Below, one piece after another: positions 7,706 through 15,598 of a stretch of DNA of 15,630 nucleotides. The notes under the pieces are model-generated. The model did no database searches. It saw nothing but the letters and a program-made list of their open reading frames with translations, and was not told where the DNA came from. The DNA comes from an uncultured Burkholderiaceae bacterium (lineage in GTDB: Bacteria; Pseudomonadota; Gammaproteobacteria; Burkholderiales; Burkholderiaceae): NCBI GenBank assembly GCA_937871985.1, contig CALMPB010000240.1:1-15630 (forward strand). Direction: 5' to 3'. Within the stretch, counting starts at the first letter, position 1, and the number at the start of each line of letters is the position of its first letter. A program made the position numbers and the translations under genes.

Positions 7706-8638
7706 ATGACCGACATGGGGCGCACAGAGGCATTTTGGACGGCGCCGGTTCGCTCGTCGCTGTCGGAACTGGCGGGCGCCGGGATCGAGATCGTGCGCCC
7801 CTGTCAGTTTTCCTTTCCCGGCAAAATCCTTACGCCGGTCGACGATTTGCTCGTCCCGCTTGTCGCCGACTCCGCGCTGGATGATCTGCTCGGCAGGTCG
7901 GGCATAGCAGGCGTGTTGACGACGCGCGCGCTCGCGGAGCATATTCCGGAGCGAATGGGACTGGCGATCGCCGATGATCCGATGCGCGCGCACCATGAAA
8001 TCCACTTGGCGCTATCGCGTATCCCGGGCAGGCTGTGGCGCGATTTTCCGAGCGAAATAGATCCTCAAGCCAGCATACATCCGACCGCCTGGGTCGCGCC
8101 TCGCAACGTGCGAATTGGTGCCGGGGTAGCGGTCCTACCTCACGCCGTGGTTCATGAGCGAAGCGCGATCGAAGAGGGCTCGCGCATCCATAGCCAGGCC
8201 GTGGTAGGTGGAGACGCCTATGAGATCGTGATGATAGAGGGGAGGCAGGTACTCAGGCCGCAGACCGGCGGGGTGCTCATAGGCCGAAACTGCGAGATCA
8301 TGACCGGCGCGATCGTAACGCGAAGTGCGTTTTGCGGCGCAACCGTCATCGGCGATAATAGCGTCCTCGATTGCAATGTAACAATTTCGCATGACTGTCG
8401 GATCGCGGACGATGTCCGCATTGGCGGCTCGTCGTGGATTGGCGGCCGAGTCACCATAGGGGCGAAAGCGTCGTTGGGGCCCAATTGCACGATTGGGAAC
8501 GGCCTGACCATCGGCTCGGCCGCGAAAATTTCGCTGGGCGCGGTGGTAACTAAAGACGTTTGCGACGGCGAGCATGTGTCAGGGAATTTCGCCATCAAGC
8601 ATGAAAGATTATTGGATCATCTGCGGCGCATTCGATGA
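7706..8638 (+). CDS. LpxD-like left-handed beta-helix acyltransferase
   Basis: A 310-residue protein resembling UDP-3-O-acylglucosamine N-acyltransferase (LpxD). Residues 16-105 look like the LpxD N-terminal domain (SSLSELAG opening, then GVLTTRALAEHIPERMGLAI and a DDP turn). Residues 118-285 are hexapeptide repeats such as IHPTAWVAP, VRIGAGVAV and VTIGAKASLG. NVTISHDCRIADDVRIGG puts H229 at the place of the LpxD catalytic histidine. VVGGDAYEI matches the GGDGFGF loop of LpxD, with the FGF changed. LpxD normally sits in the lpx/bam cluster; here it lies between wbpA and the flippase, so I infer acylation of a nucleotide-sugar or lipid-linked sugar in this polysaccharide. ATG 7706 was chosen because it clears the wbpA stop by 7 nt. 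ATG 7682 (overlapping wbpA) and ATG 7715 are alternatives, and none has a strong ribosome site. Confidence 0.83.
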   Translation: MTDMGRTEAFWTAPVRSSLSELAGAGIEIVRPCQFSFPGKILTPVDDLLVPLVADSALDDLLGRSGIAGVLTTRALAEHIPERMGLAIADDPMRAHHEIHLALSRIPGRLWRDFPSEIDPQASIHPTAWVAPRNVRIGAGVAVLPHAVVHERSAIEEGSRIHSQAVVGGDAYEIVMIEGRQVLRPQTGGVLIGRNCEIMTGAIVTRSAFCGATVIGDNSVLDCNVTISHDCRIADDVRIGGSSWIGGRVTIGAKASLGPNCTIGNGLTIGSAAKISLGAVVTKDVCDGEHVSGNFAIKHERLLDHLRRIR

Positions 8639-8696
8639 TATTAGCGCTTTCTAGATTTGGGCTTAGCGGGGCATCCGGTCGGGCATTCCTTTCGTC

Positions 8697-10007
8697 GTGA
8701 AAGAATTTCTGCGGAACAAATTTGGCATTTTTAGATCGCCGTTCACCAAGAACGTCGGCAGCATGATGATGTACACTGCAATCGGGCAAAGCGCATATTT
8801 GCTGACTGGCCCATTGATCGGGAGATTGTTCACACCAGAGCAATTCGGCATATATGGATTATTCTATACCTTCGCCGTTACGGCGACTGGATTGATTTTT
8901 CTCAATTTCGATTTTGCGATCCCTGCCGCCGATACCGACAGCGAAGCTAGAGCACTAACGGTCGGCGCCGCGACCATAGCGCTTGTCTGCGCACCTTTGG
9001 CCGGCATCGTTATCGCTACTCTGTCATGGAAGGGGATTGCGGGTTTCGGCGTTCTGCCGCCGGCATGCGGCTTCTGGATGGTGGCACTGCTCCTGAGCCA
9101 AGCAGCAATACAACTAATACAGAACTGGAACGTTCGACGCAACGACACGGCTATTATTGGCAAATCAAGTGTAACATTGAATATCTCCCGAGGAATTTCT
9201 CAAATTGCGCTAGGCCTGTCCTCACCTTATTGGTGGACGTTGGCAGCGGGAGAGATATTGGGACGTATCGGTAATATATCGCATCTTCTTCTTGGAAAGC
9301 GCTCCCAGCCGGGAACACAAGGAGAGCGAGAAAATGAGACTCGGCGAAAGGTTCGCGCTACACTGCGCAGCTACAAGCAATTTCCTCTTATTCTTCTGCC
9401 GTCCCAGTTGTTGGATAGTGCTGTAGCTTTCGTTCAATCGAGCGGTCTCGCCTATTTTTTCGGCCCTGCCGGGCTAGGGATATATTTTCTCATGCGTCGA
9501 ACGCTCGACTTGCCGGTTGCGTTCGCGTTCCGAAGCCTCAGCGACGTATTTTACGCCCGTCAGGCGAGCGATGCTCGAACCGCCCCCGAGCGGGTTCGGC
9601 CATTTTTTGTGCGCTCGGTACTGCTCCTGGCCGGCGCCGGGCTCATCGCTGGCATTCCGCTAATGGCTATAAGCCCCGCGCTTTTCGCTTTTTTCTTCGG
9701 GCCGGAATGGAGGCAGGCGGGGGTGCTGGCGGCGATAATGGCGCCGGCATCGATTATGAACCTCGCCGTCGCGCCGGTCGCGCGGGTTTTCGCGCTTACG
9801 ACACGCCCCTATCTGCGCTTCTGCTTCAGCATAACCAATCTGGCCGGTACGCTGATCGCCTTTGCGATCGTGGCCTCACGATCGCTGGATTTGACGCACA
9901 CGACCGTGCTGCTCTCGATTGTGACGTTCGTTGCCTATCTGATCTATTTTATGTCGGGATATGTCGCGAGTTCGGCGTTGCGCGCGCCGCCAGCAACGCA
10001 AAGCTAG
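8697..10007 (+). CDS. Wzx-type polysaccharide flippase
   Basis: A 436-residue, very hydrophobic protein of the polysaccharide-biosynthesis/MATE-like exporter superfamily. It is predicted to flip the undecaprenyl-linked repeat unit across the inner membrane. About 11-12 membrane segments are visible, with the typical Wzx start: a short basic N-terminus, then SMMMYTAIGQSAYLLTGPLI followed by GRLFTPEQFGIYGLF. The motif 'GRLFTPEQFGxYGLF' is common in this family. A hydrophilic, basic loop lies near residues 200-222, mid-protein, as in many Wzx proteins. The start is GTG at 8697; an in-frame TAG at 8664 excludes anything much longer, and no clear ribosome site is present, so ATG 8763 is a weaker alternative. 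It follows the acyltransferase by 58 nt and precedes the beta-helix gene by 24 nt. Base composition is mixed, with AT-rich stretches. Confidence 0.88.
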   Translation: MKEFLRNKFGIFRSPFTKNVGSMMMYTAIGQSAYLLTGPLIGRLFTPEQFGIYGLFYTFAVTATGLIFLNFDFAIPAADTDSEARALTVGAATIALVCAPLAGIVIATLSWKGIAGFGVLPPACGFWMVALLLSQAAIQLIQNWNVRRNDTAIIGKSSVTLNISRGISQIALGLSSPYWWTLAAGEILGRIGNISHLLLGKRSQPGTQGERENETRRKVRATLRSYKQFPLILLPSQLLDSAVAFVQSSGLAYFFGPAGLGIYFLMRRTLDLPVAFAFRSLSDVFYARQASDARTAPERVRPFFVRSVLLLAGAGLIAGIPLMAISPALFAFFFGPEWRQAGVLAAIMAPASIMNLAVAPVARVFALTTRPYLRFCFSITNLAGTLIAFAIVASRSLDLTHTTVLLSIVTFVAYLIYFMSGYVASSALRAPPATQS

Positions 10008-10018
10008 GCGTAACAATT

Positions 10019-10025
10019 GAGGAAG
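10019..10025 (+). promoter_or_regulatory. Ribosome binding site fixing the beta-helix protein start at 10032
   Basis: GAGGAAG ends 6 nt before the ATG at 10032. The in-frame TTG at 10017 overlaps this site and would add only five residues ahead of the RR-containing leader, so the ATG is preferred. Confidence 0.7.
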
Positions 10026-10031
10026 CGAAGC

Positions 10032-11621
10032 ATGAGCGGAGACGATTTTTCGCGGCGCGAGTCCTTCGGGTTCCTGACCTCGGCGGCGATGGCGCCCAAC
10101 ACGGTCAGCAGCACATCCGATGAGCCGGGAACGAAAGCGCGGGCGCAACCGGGCCGCGTCTCCGTTGTGCAATTCGGCGCGCGCGGCGACGGCGTAACCG
10201 ACGATACGGCTGCGTTTCAGAAAGCGCTGGATACCGGTCTCGATGTCTGGGTGCCCGGAACATCCCAATTCTATTTGCTGCGCCGCACACTCGCGACCCG
10301 GAGCCAGGGGCAGTCGCTTACCGGAGACGGCAGAGCGTCCTATCTGGTTCAGACGGCGACCGGAAGCAACGCCACGGTGATTACGGTGCGACATGACGAT
10401 TGCACGATATCGGACGTTCGGCTCAAAGCGGGCGACGGCGGGCCTCCGCTCTACGATGGCTGGGGCGTTTTGGTTTCGAGAACCGCAAGGTGCACCGTAG
10501 CGCGATGCTGGTTTGACGGCATCCGGCGCGGCGGCGTGCTGGTGCACGCCTCGGCCCATTGCAGGGTCCACGAGAATCGCTTTGTTGACAGCGTCTTGCA
10601 TGCCGACGGCACGGTCCCGCAATCAAAAATGGGATACGACATATTGATAGCGGGCGCATCTTCGCACAATTTCGTTGCGAATAACGAATGTTCGAGCGGA
10701 TGCGGGGTCGGGATCGGGTGCCAAACGGTCGTCGATGGCGACAGCCAGGATAACAACATCATCGACAATAATGTCGTTCGCAATCACCCATGCTACGGGA
10801 TAATGATCTATCTTAGCGGATCACGCGGAAAGATCAGCGGTGTCACCATATCCGGCAACAGGATATTCGAGATCTCGGGATCGGTCAAAACCGATGGAAC
10901 TACATATTTTTACGGCGCTGGGATCTATGTTCAAACCGCAAATAACTTCTTGATATCTAATAATTATATTGATCGAACCAACGTCGATCGCCGCCTACCG
11001 CCGTCGGGAAGCGCGGTTCCTGCGGCGATTGCTGTCAGCGGATGCGGAAACGGCACCATTACCGGGAATATCCTGCTGAACTGCCTAGACGGAATTGCTT
11101 CTATTCAGGCGACAGGCGCGGTGCCCGAGGGAGAAGGAACGATTATCTCGAGTAACGTCATCAACAATTGCGATAGAATCGGAATCAATTTGCTGGATTG
11201 CGCTGCCGCGATCGTTGTCGGAAATCGCCTGGCCGGCGGCGGGCGCGCGGCTCACGGCATCTTTGTCTCACAAACCGGCAATGCGGCGCAATTGTTCGAC
11301 TTCACCATATCGAACAACGCCGTGCATCACTTTCACGCCGGCATCGAAGTGCTCGGCGACGCAATACAACGGGCGATAATATCCAATAACACGGTCACGA
11401 ATGTCATCGGATATGCGATTGCGAGCGGGGCGGGCACATCGATCATCACCGGTAATATCACGCAGGACGGCGGGATCGCGGTGCGCGCCAGCGCGCAATA
11501 TGGCACCTGCCGGGACAATGTGATCACCAGCGGAGCAACGGACGCCATCGCTCGTGATCAGGCGAGCGGGGTCGCGGTATCGGAGAATATCTTTGTCAGG
11601 GCGGCCCGCAAGGCGCCGTGA
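10032..11621 (+). CDS. Right-handed beta-helix protein, pectate-lyase-3 / GH28-like, possible Tat substrate
   Basis: A 529-residue protein. Residues 7-21 (SRRESFGFLTSAAM) resemble a twin-arginine signal, with a short hydrophobic core, so export is probable but not certain. Residues 43-66 carry VVQFGARGDGVTDDT and AAFQKAL, the hallmark of the Pectate_lyase_3 N-terminal region shared by polysaccharide lyases, GH28-like hydrolases and phage depolymerases. The rest is a parallel beta-helix with many PbH1-type turns: ISNNYIDR, ITGNILLNC, ISSNVINNC, VVGNRLAGG, ISNNAVHH and ISNNTVTN. I could not assign catalytic residues. It closes the plus-strand run 24 nt after the flippase, suggesting it cuts, trims or epimerises the polymer, as lyases in other exopolysaccharide clusters do. 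A structural, non-catalytic role is the alternative. It converges on the glycosyltransferase at 11661. Confidence 0.82.
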   Translation: MSGDDFSRRESFGFLTSAAMAPNTVSSTSDEPGTKARAQPGRVSVVQFGARGDGVTDDTAAFQKALDTGLDVWVPGTSQFYLLRRTLATRSQGQSLTGDGRASYLVQTATGSNATVITVRHDDCTISDVRLKAGDGGPPLYDGWGVLVSRTARCTVARCWFDGIRRGGVLVHASAHCRVHENRFVDSVLHADGTVPQSKMGYDILIAGASSHNFVANNECSSGCGVGIGCQTVVDGDSQDNNIIDNNVVRNHPCYGIMIYLSGSRGKISGVTISGNRIFEISGSVKTDGTTYFYGAGIYVQTANNFLISNNYIDRTNVDRRLPPSGSAVPAAIAVSGCGNGTITGNILLNCLDGIASIQATGAVPEGEGTIISSNVINNCDRIGINLLDCAAAIVVGNRLAGGGRAAHGIFVSQTGNAAQLFDFTISNNAVHHFHAGIEVLGDAIQRAIISNNTVTNVIGYAIASGAGTSIITGNITQDGGIAVRASAQYGTCRDNVITSGATDAIARDQASGVAVSENIFVRAARKAP

Positions 11622-11629
11622 CCGCACGA

Positions 11630-11649
11630 CCAGGCATCCAACCGCCTGG
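11630..11649. terminator. Small hairpin between convergent genes
   Basis: CCAGGC (11630-11635) pairs with GCCTGG (11644-11649) over an 8-nt loop, in the 39-nt gap between the beta-helix stop and the glycosyltransferase stop. It has no T-run and the stem is only 6 bp, so this is a weak candidate supported mainly by position. Confidence 0.25.
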
Positions 11650-11660
11650 ACGCCTTGCGT

Positions 11661-12791
11661 TCAATGACCAGAGCTCGCGGTATCCGCAATGGGAACGAGA
11701 CGTGCAAGCGCCTTCTTCATGCGCCCGATATAATGTTCTTCACGGTAAAACCGGCGCGCCGCGGCGGCGTTGTTCAACGCGATGCGCGACAAATCGGCGT
11801 GATCACCGAGCAATTCACGCAATACTTTCACGAGCGAGCTCGCCGATCGCTTGTCCACGACGTATCCATTCTCCCCGGGTTTGAACGTGTCAAAAATTCC
11901 CGCATGATCGGTGGTAACAACGACCGTTCCGGACGCATAGGCCTCCAATATACTTATGGGCTGCCCTTCGTACGGATAGTAAGTCGGCAGACAGAATATG
12001 TGAGCTTTATCAAAAAGATCTTCTTTTTTCTGCCCCGCGACTATGCCGTGATATTTTATTTCCGCACGCCCCTCGACCCTTTCTAGAAAATCTCGCTTAC
12101 TCTCATCGTCTTCGAATCCGCCAGCAAAGTCGAAGTGAAATCTCCCCGATTCCTCGCTATCTAAGAGATCTATCGCCTCCAGCAACTCAATATACCCCTT
12201 GCCCGGGAGAAGGTTACTAAGAAATAAAACACGGATTTTCTCTAAGTCTCCAAAGTTCCGTTCAATCTGATCATCGCCCTTGAAGAGGCCTTCCGCCGCA
12301 AAATTCTGGGCGATTGCTATCCTCTCCGGCGGCATAAAGGAGCGATACATATCTGCCAATCGTTCGCCGAGAACGACAACCCCTCCCAGCTTGCGGAGGA
12401 AATAGCGGTTGGCAGACGCCAGCCCGACCACACTCCCCGACAGCAGTTGCCGCATACCCGCGCCGCCATGTAGGTGAACCACCATTCGATCGAGCTTGCC
12501 GATGCACATCGCGTAAAAGACCAGGTCTTTCAGGTTCCCCGCAACCGACTCCGAGATGGTAAGGTAGATAATGTCGGCAGCATGTTGCGCGCGGCGCACG
12601 TTCGCAATCGCCGTGCCGACTTCGCGAATTCGGGCCAGCGAGTTCGCTCCTTGCCGAAAGGACTCCTTCCGCAGATCCACCACCGTCACGTCATATGTAT
12701 CATGAAGCGCGTCAAGCAGGACCTTGCACGCGAGCGATTGTCCGGTAGTCGGCTCGGGCAGCGGGCCGATGAAAAGGAGGCGCGGCTTCAT
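11661..12791 (-). CDS. GT4-family glycosyltransferase
   Basis: A 376-residue GT-B retaining glycosyltransferase, expected to add one sugar from a nucleotide donor to the lipid-linked repeat unit on the cytoplasmic side. The N-terminal half opens with MKPRLLFIGPLPEPTTGQSL, the GxxPxPxxG loop of many GT4 enzymes, and contains MVVHLHGGAG (103-112). The donor-binding half has VLFLSNLLPGKGYIELLEAI (188-207) and the EX7E motif at E275 and E283 in EGQPISILEAYASG, followed by VVVTTDHAG. It is the only polysaccharide gene on the minus strand, converging on the beta-helix gene and diverging 122 nt from the polymerase, so it needs its own promoter. No strong ribosome site precedes the ATG at 12791. Donor and linkage are unknown. 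The family is sure; placing it in this pathway rests on context. Confidence 0.9.
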   Translation of the reverse strand: MKPRLLFIGPLPEPTTGQSLACKVLLDALHDTYDVTVVDLRKESFRQGANSLARIREVGTAIANVRRAQHAADIIYLTISESVAGNLKDLVFYAMCIGKLDRMVVHLHGGAGMRQLLSGSVVGLASANRYFLRKLGGVVVLGERLADMYRSFMPPERIAIAQNFAAEGLFKGDDQIERNFGDLEKIRVLFLSNLLPGKGYIELLEAIDLLDSEESGRFHFDFAGGFEDDESKRDFLERVEGRAEIKYHGIVAGQKKEDLFDKAHIFCLPTYYPYEGQPISILEAYASGTVVVTTDHAGIFDTFKPGENGYVVDKRSASSLVKVLRELLGDHADLSRIALNNAAAARRFYREEHYIGRMKKALARLVPIADTASSGH

Positions 12792-12913
12792 GACGAAAAC
12801 GAGCTTTCAGGAGGGATTGTGGTTCGCGCGGTTGTCCTATGGGGAGGTGACCGCTAAGGCAACAGGCTGCGGCTTCTGCAGCGTTTAGGTGGCGAGCGAT
12901 TTCAAATCGGCTT
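12792..12913. promoter_or_regulatory. Divergent promoter region with palindrome beside the polymerase start
   Basis: These 122 nt must hold start signals for both the minus-strand glycosyltransferase and the plus-strand polymerase, since the genes diverge. I find no convincing -35/-10 pair by eye. The odd-length palindrome CGATTTCAAATCG (12897-12909) lies 4 nt before the polymerase ATG, where a Shine-Dalgarno would be expected. GCTGC/GCAGC (around 12866-12882) form a short hairpin. Confidence 0.35.
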
Positions 12914-14293
12914 ATGAATAGCAGCGACAACTCATTCCCCGCGCCAGCCGCCGTCGCGCAGGGTGGCCCCGCAGATACCGCGGACAGGATCTCCTTCTTC
13001 GGCACGCGCTGGGCCAATGTCCTTGCGGGATTGGTATATATCGGCCTTTTCCTCAATATATACAGGTCATATATCAGCCCCGTGTGGGGGTATACAGGAT
13101 TTTATTATAACTCTTTGAATACCTGGGAAATCTCATTTGAGATCTCCGCAGTTTCGATTGTTTCATTCTTTATGCCGACAAAGATCATGAAGCCGTCTTC
13201 AATTATTTTGTGGCTTCTATATGCCTTTGTTTTTATTCCGACAATTGCGATAACATTCATGATCGGTGTTAACGTATCGTCTTTCTATGTAGCGGGTCTT
13301 TCTGCGCTCTCTTGCGCGATGATTTTCTGCTCTCTAGCCACGTCAGGAAATGAGCCATACCCGGTCGAGAAAGACCCATCTGGCATATTTGTTAATTTTA
13401 TTATCGTTGCGTTCTTTCTTATGGCGATTTCGCTGTTCTTTGTATTCCGGAACATCCTTTCATTTGCGTCCGTGGATGATATTTACGTGCAACGATTTGC
13501 GGCATCCGAGATAAGCGGCGGCTTTATCGGATACGTTAGGACATATTTTAGCTACGTTGTTTGCCCGTCGCTCATGGCGATCGGCATAATTAAAAAGAAG
13601 TATTATTTCATCGTTCTTGGCATTTTTGGCTATATCCTGTCCTATACAATTGACGCAGCGAAAATCGCGCTCGTTATTCCCGCTGCAGTTCTAATTTTCG
13701 TTATCTTGAAATCGTACAAGATTGTCAGTACGTCGCTATACACCTTTGGCATTGCCATTTTTGCGGGCTTCGCCTCTCTCTTCACCGATTATTCCTCAAT
13801 TGTTCGCTTCTTTGCGGACGTCCTTCTGCTGCGGACAATTGCTATTCCGGGGCAGACGTTCAGTCAATATTATGACCTATTTGAAGCGCGAGGCTACACC
13901 TTCTGGAGCAACACTAAGTTCGTGAACTTGGTCGTGCCGCCGCCCGTTGCGTTTCGCTCCGACCCCTTCTGGCCGGTGCTGGGCCAAATCATCGGGGCCG
14001 AATATTATGGCAGCGACAGCCGGATGAACGCGAACGCCAATCTGTTTGTTGGAGAAGGAATCGCAGCTGCCGGGCCGCTCGGGGTGATTGCGATCGGCCT
14101 GCTGCTTGCGTGGTGGCTCCGCGCGCTGGACCGATACAGTCGTAGCTGGAATCGCACCTTTGTGATCGCTGTAACCATTCCGATTGGAATGGCGCTTACC
14201 AATGTCCACCTATCGACGCTACTTCTGTCGTTCGGCGGCCTTTTCTGGCTGATAGCCTACCGCTTTGCGCTATCATCATTGAGGGCGGCATGA
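12914..14293 (+). CDS. Wzy-like polysaccharide polymerase (multi-pass membrane protein)
   Basis: A 459-residue protein with about 10-12 hydrophobic segments, predicted to join flipped repeat units at the periplasmic face. It opens with a 25-residue polar tail, then a first membrane helix (WANVLAGLVYIGLFLNI). A large hydrophilic loop lies at about 340-390, followed by MNANANLFVGEGIAAAGPLG. An Asn-rich loop followed by a Gly/Ala-rich helix is typical of O-antigen polymerase-like proteins. Sequence identity in this class is always low, so the call rests on topology, that loop and context: a flippase, an initiating transferase and glycosyltransferases surround it. DNA is more AT-rich than its neighbours, as usual for wzy genes. 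No Shine-Dalgarno precedes the ATG. Its stop overlaps the next start as ATGA (14290-14293), so the two genes are translationally coupled. Confidence 0.75.
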   Translation: MNSSDNSFPAPAAVAQGGPADTADRISFFGTRWANVLAGLVYIGLFLNIYRSYISPVWGYTGFYYNSLNTWEISFEISAVSIVSFFMPTKIMKPSSIILWLLYAFVFIPTIAITFMIGVNVSSFYVAGLSALSCAMIFCSLATSGNEPYPVEKDPSGIFVNFIIVAFFLMAISLFFVFRNILSFASVDDIYVQRFAASEISGGFIGYVRTYFSYVVCPSLMAIGIIKKKYYFIVLGIFGYILSYTIDAAKIALVIPAAVLIFVILKSYKIVSTSLYTFGIAIFAGFASLFTDYSSIVRFFADVLLLRTIAIPGQTFSQYYDLFEARGYTFWSNTKFVNLVVPPPVAFRSDPFWPVLGQIIGAEYYGSDSRMNANANLFVGEGIAAAGPLGVIAIGLLLAWWLRALDRYSRSWNRTFVIAVTIPIGMALTNVHLSTLLLSFGGLFWLIAYRFALSSLRAA

Positions 14294-15516
14294 AAATTGT
14301 AATGGTCTGCGAGTTTTATAACGAAGATCTCGATTATCAGGAGATTTTGCTCGCAAAATATTATAAGAAGCTAGGCCATAATGTTGTCGTTATAACTACG
14401 CCAACCACGTCCGTTCATCAGTATATCGATGGCGAGGATGAAGGTGGATTCAAGTCCGTCGAGACCGGTCGGTTTTCGAAGATCTTCCGAGTACCGATTA
14501 AGTTCAATTTTCTTGGCAGGATTAGAGTTTTTGAAAGTATTAGGTCGATCGTTGAGAGCGAATCTCCGGACCTTTTGTATTTTCACGATATTATTCCGAA
14601 TATGATCGAACTCCGCGCATATCTTCAGAAGAATATGTCCTGCTGCGCTATCATGGACTATCATGCGGATTATTCGAACTCTGGCGCCAACGCTCTTTCG
14701 CGCATCGTCCTTCACCGTATCTGGAGGCGAGCGATGCTGGCGACCGTGAGGAAACGTTTATCGGCCATACTGCCAGTCGTTCCGGCGTCGCAATGGTTTT
14801 TACGGGATCTTTACGGGATTCAACCCGACGAAACGGAACTGTTTCCGCTGGGCGTGGATGTCGACCTCGCAAACGAGGTTCGCGGAAGTTCGGCACGCCA
14901 GACGATAAGGCAGGCGCTGTCCATTCCGGACGATGCGCTCGTCATCTTCACCGGCGGGAAACTCGTTCCGTTGAAGCGGACAGAGGAGGTTTTGGCCGCC
15001 GTGGCGGCCATCGCGGATCCGAGATTACATGTCATTGTGGTCGGGGAGGCGCGCGATGCTGACTATCGGAAATTGCTGTCCGAGGCCGCATCCGACGGCA
15101 AGGTTCATTTCGTGGGATGGCAAGACCGTGAAGGCGTATATCGCCACCAAGCCGCGGCCGATCTCGCCGTCTTCCCGGCCAGCCAGTCGGTTTTATGGCA
15201 GCAGTCGATCGGCATGGGATTGCCATTGGTGGTGGGCGAGGGAGACGGCCCCCCACGCATGCGGCAGGATGTTAGTTACATGAATCTGGCGGGCAACATC
15301 CATGTGCTGGATCCCAAGGCCGGCACGCCAGCAAATCAGATCGCAGCCTTTTTACGCGACTGCTTGGATGACCGCGAGATTCTTGCACGCATGGCGATCG
15401 GCGCAGAACAAGTGACTCGATCTTTTTTAAGCTATGAGCGTTTGGCACAGCGAACGCTGGAGATTGTGGCTCAGCATCGCGCCGCCTCAGGGGAATCGAA
15501 AAGAGATCATGCTTAA
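14290..15516 (+). CDS. GT4-like glycosyltransferase with altered EX7E region
   Basis: A 408-residue GT-B glycosyltransferase overlapping the polymerase by 4 nt (ATGA). The N-terminal half begins MKIVMVCEFYNEDLDYQEIL and includes LLYFHDIIPN (95-104) and MDYHADYSNSG (122-132). The donor domain has LFPLGVDVD (184-192), FTGGKLVPLKRTEEVLAAVA (220-239), VIVVGEA and VHFVGWQDREGVYRHQAAAD. Where most GT4 enzymes have E-x7-E, this protein reads ASQSVLWQQSIGMGLPLVVG (297-316), with Ser/Gln in place of the two glutamates. A similar SVLW block occurs, as I recall, in some lipopolysaccharide-type GT4 enzymes, so it may be a distinct subgroup and not a dead copy. It probably adds a sugar to the repeat unit. 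Donor and acceptor are unknown. The rest of the protein is intact and of normal length. Confidence 0.87.
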   Translation: MKIVMVCEFYNEDLDYQEILLAKYYKKLGHNVVVITTPTTSVHQYIDGEDEGGFKSVETGRFSKIFRVPIKFNFLGRIRVFESIRSIVESESPDLLYFHDIIPNMIELRAYLQKNMSCCAIMDYHADYSNSGANALSRIVLHRIWRRAMLATVRKRLSAILPVVPASQWFLRDLYGIQPDETELFPLGVDVDLANEVRGSSARQTIRQALSIPDDALVIFTGGKLVPLKRTEEVLAAVAAIADPRLHVIVVGEARDADYRKLLSEAASDGKVHFVGWQDREGVYRHQAAADLAVFPASQSVLWQQSIGMGLPLVVGEGDGPPRMRQDVSYMNLAGNIHVLDPKAGTPANQIAAFLRDCLDDREILARMAIGAEQVTRSFLSYERLAQRTLEIVAQHRAASGESKRDHA

Positions 15517-15598
15517 GCCAATCATCAGCCATGCGAAGGCGGTCATTCGGCGAATGGTGCGGCCGCCGTTACATGGTGTAGCGCGACATCGTCGGTGA
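15509..15598 (+). CDS. Short 29-codon frame, possible truncated start of the next gene
   Basis: ATG 15509 overlaps the glycosyltransferase stop by 8 nt, in the style of a coupled next gene. It encodes MLKPIISHAKAVIRRMVRPP followed by LHGVARHRR, then stops at TGA 15596. AAAAGAGA just upstream is a fair ribosome site. The product is basic and too short for a known family. It could be the beginning of a longer gene broken here by a frameshift or insertion, or a chance frame. The window ends 32 nt later, so this cannot be settled. Confidence 0.25.
   Translation: MLKPIISHAKAVIRRMVRPPLHGVARHRR

Noticed and set aside
11661..12086. Plus-strand frames opposite the minus-strand glycosyltransferase
   Set aside because: They have no recognisable motifs, whereas the minus strand encodes a complete GT4 with EX7E.
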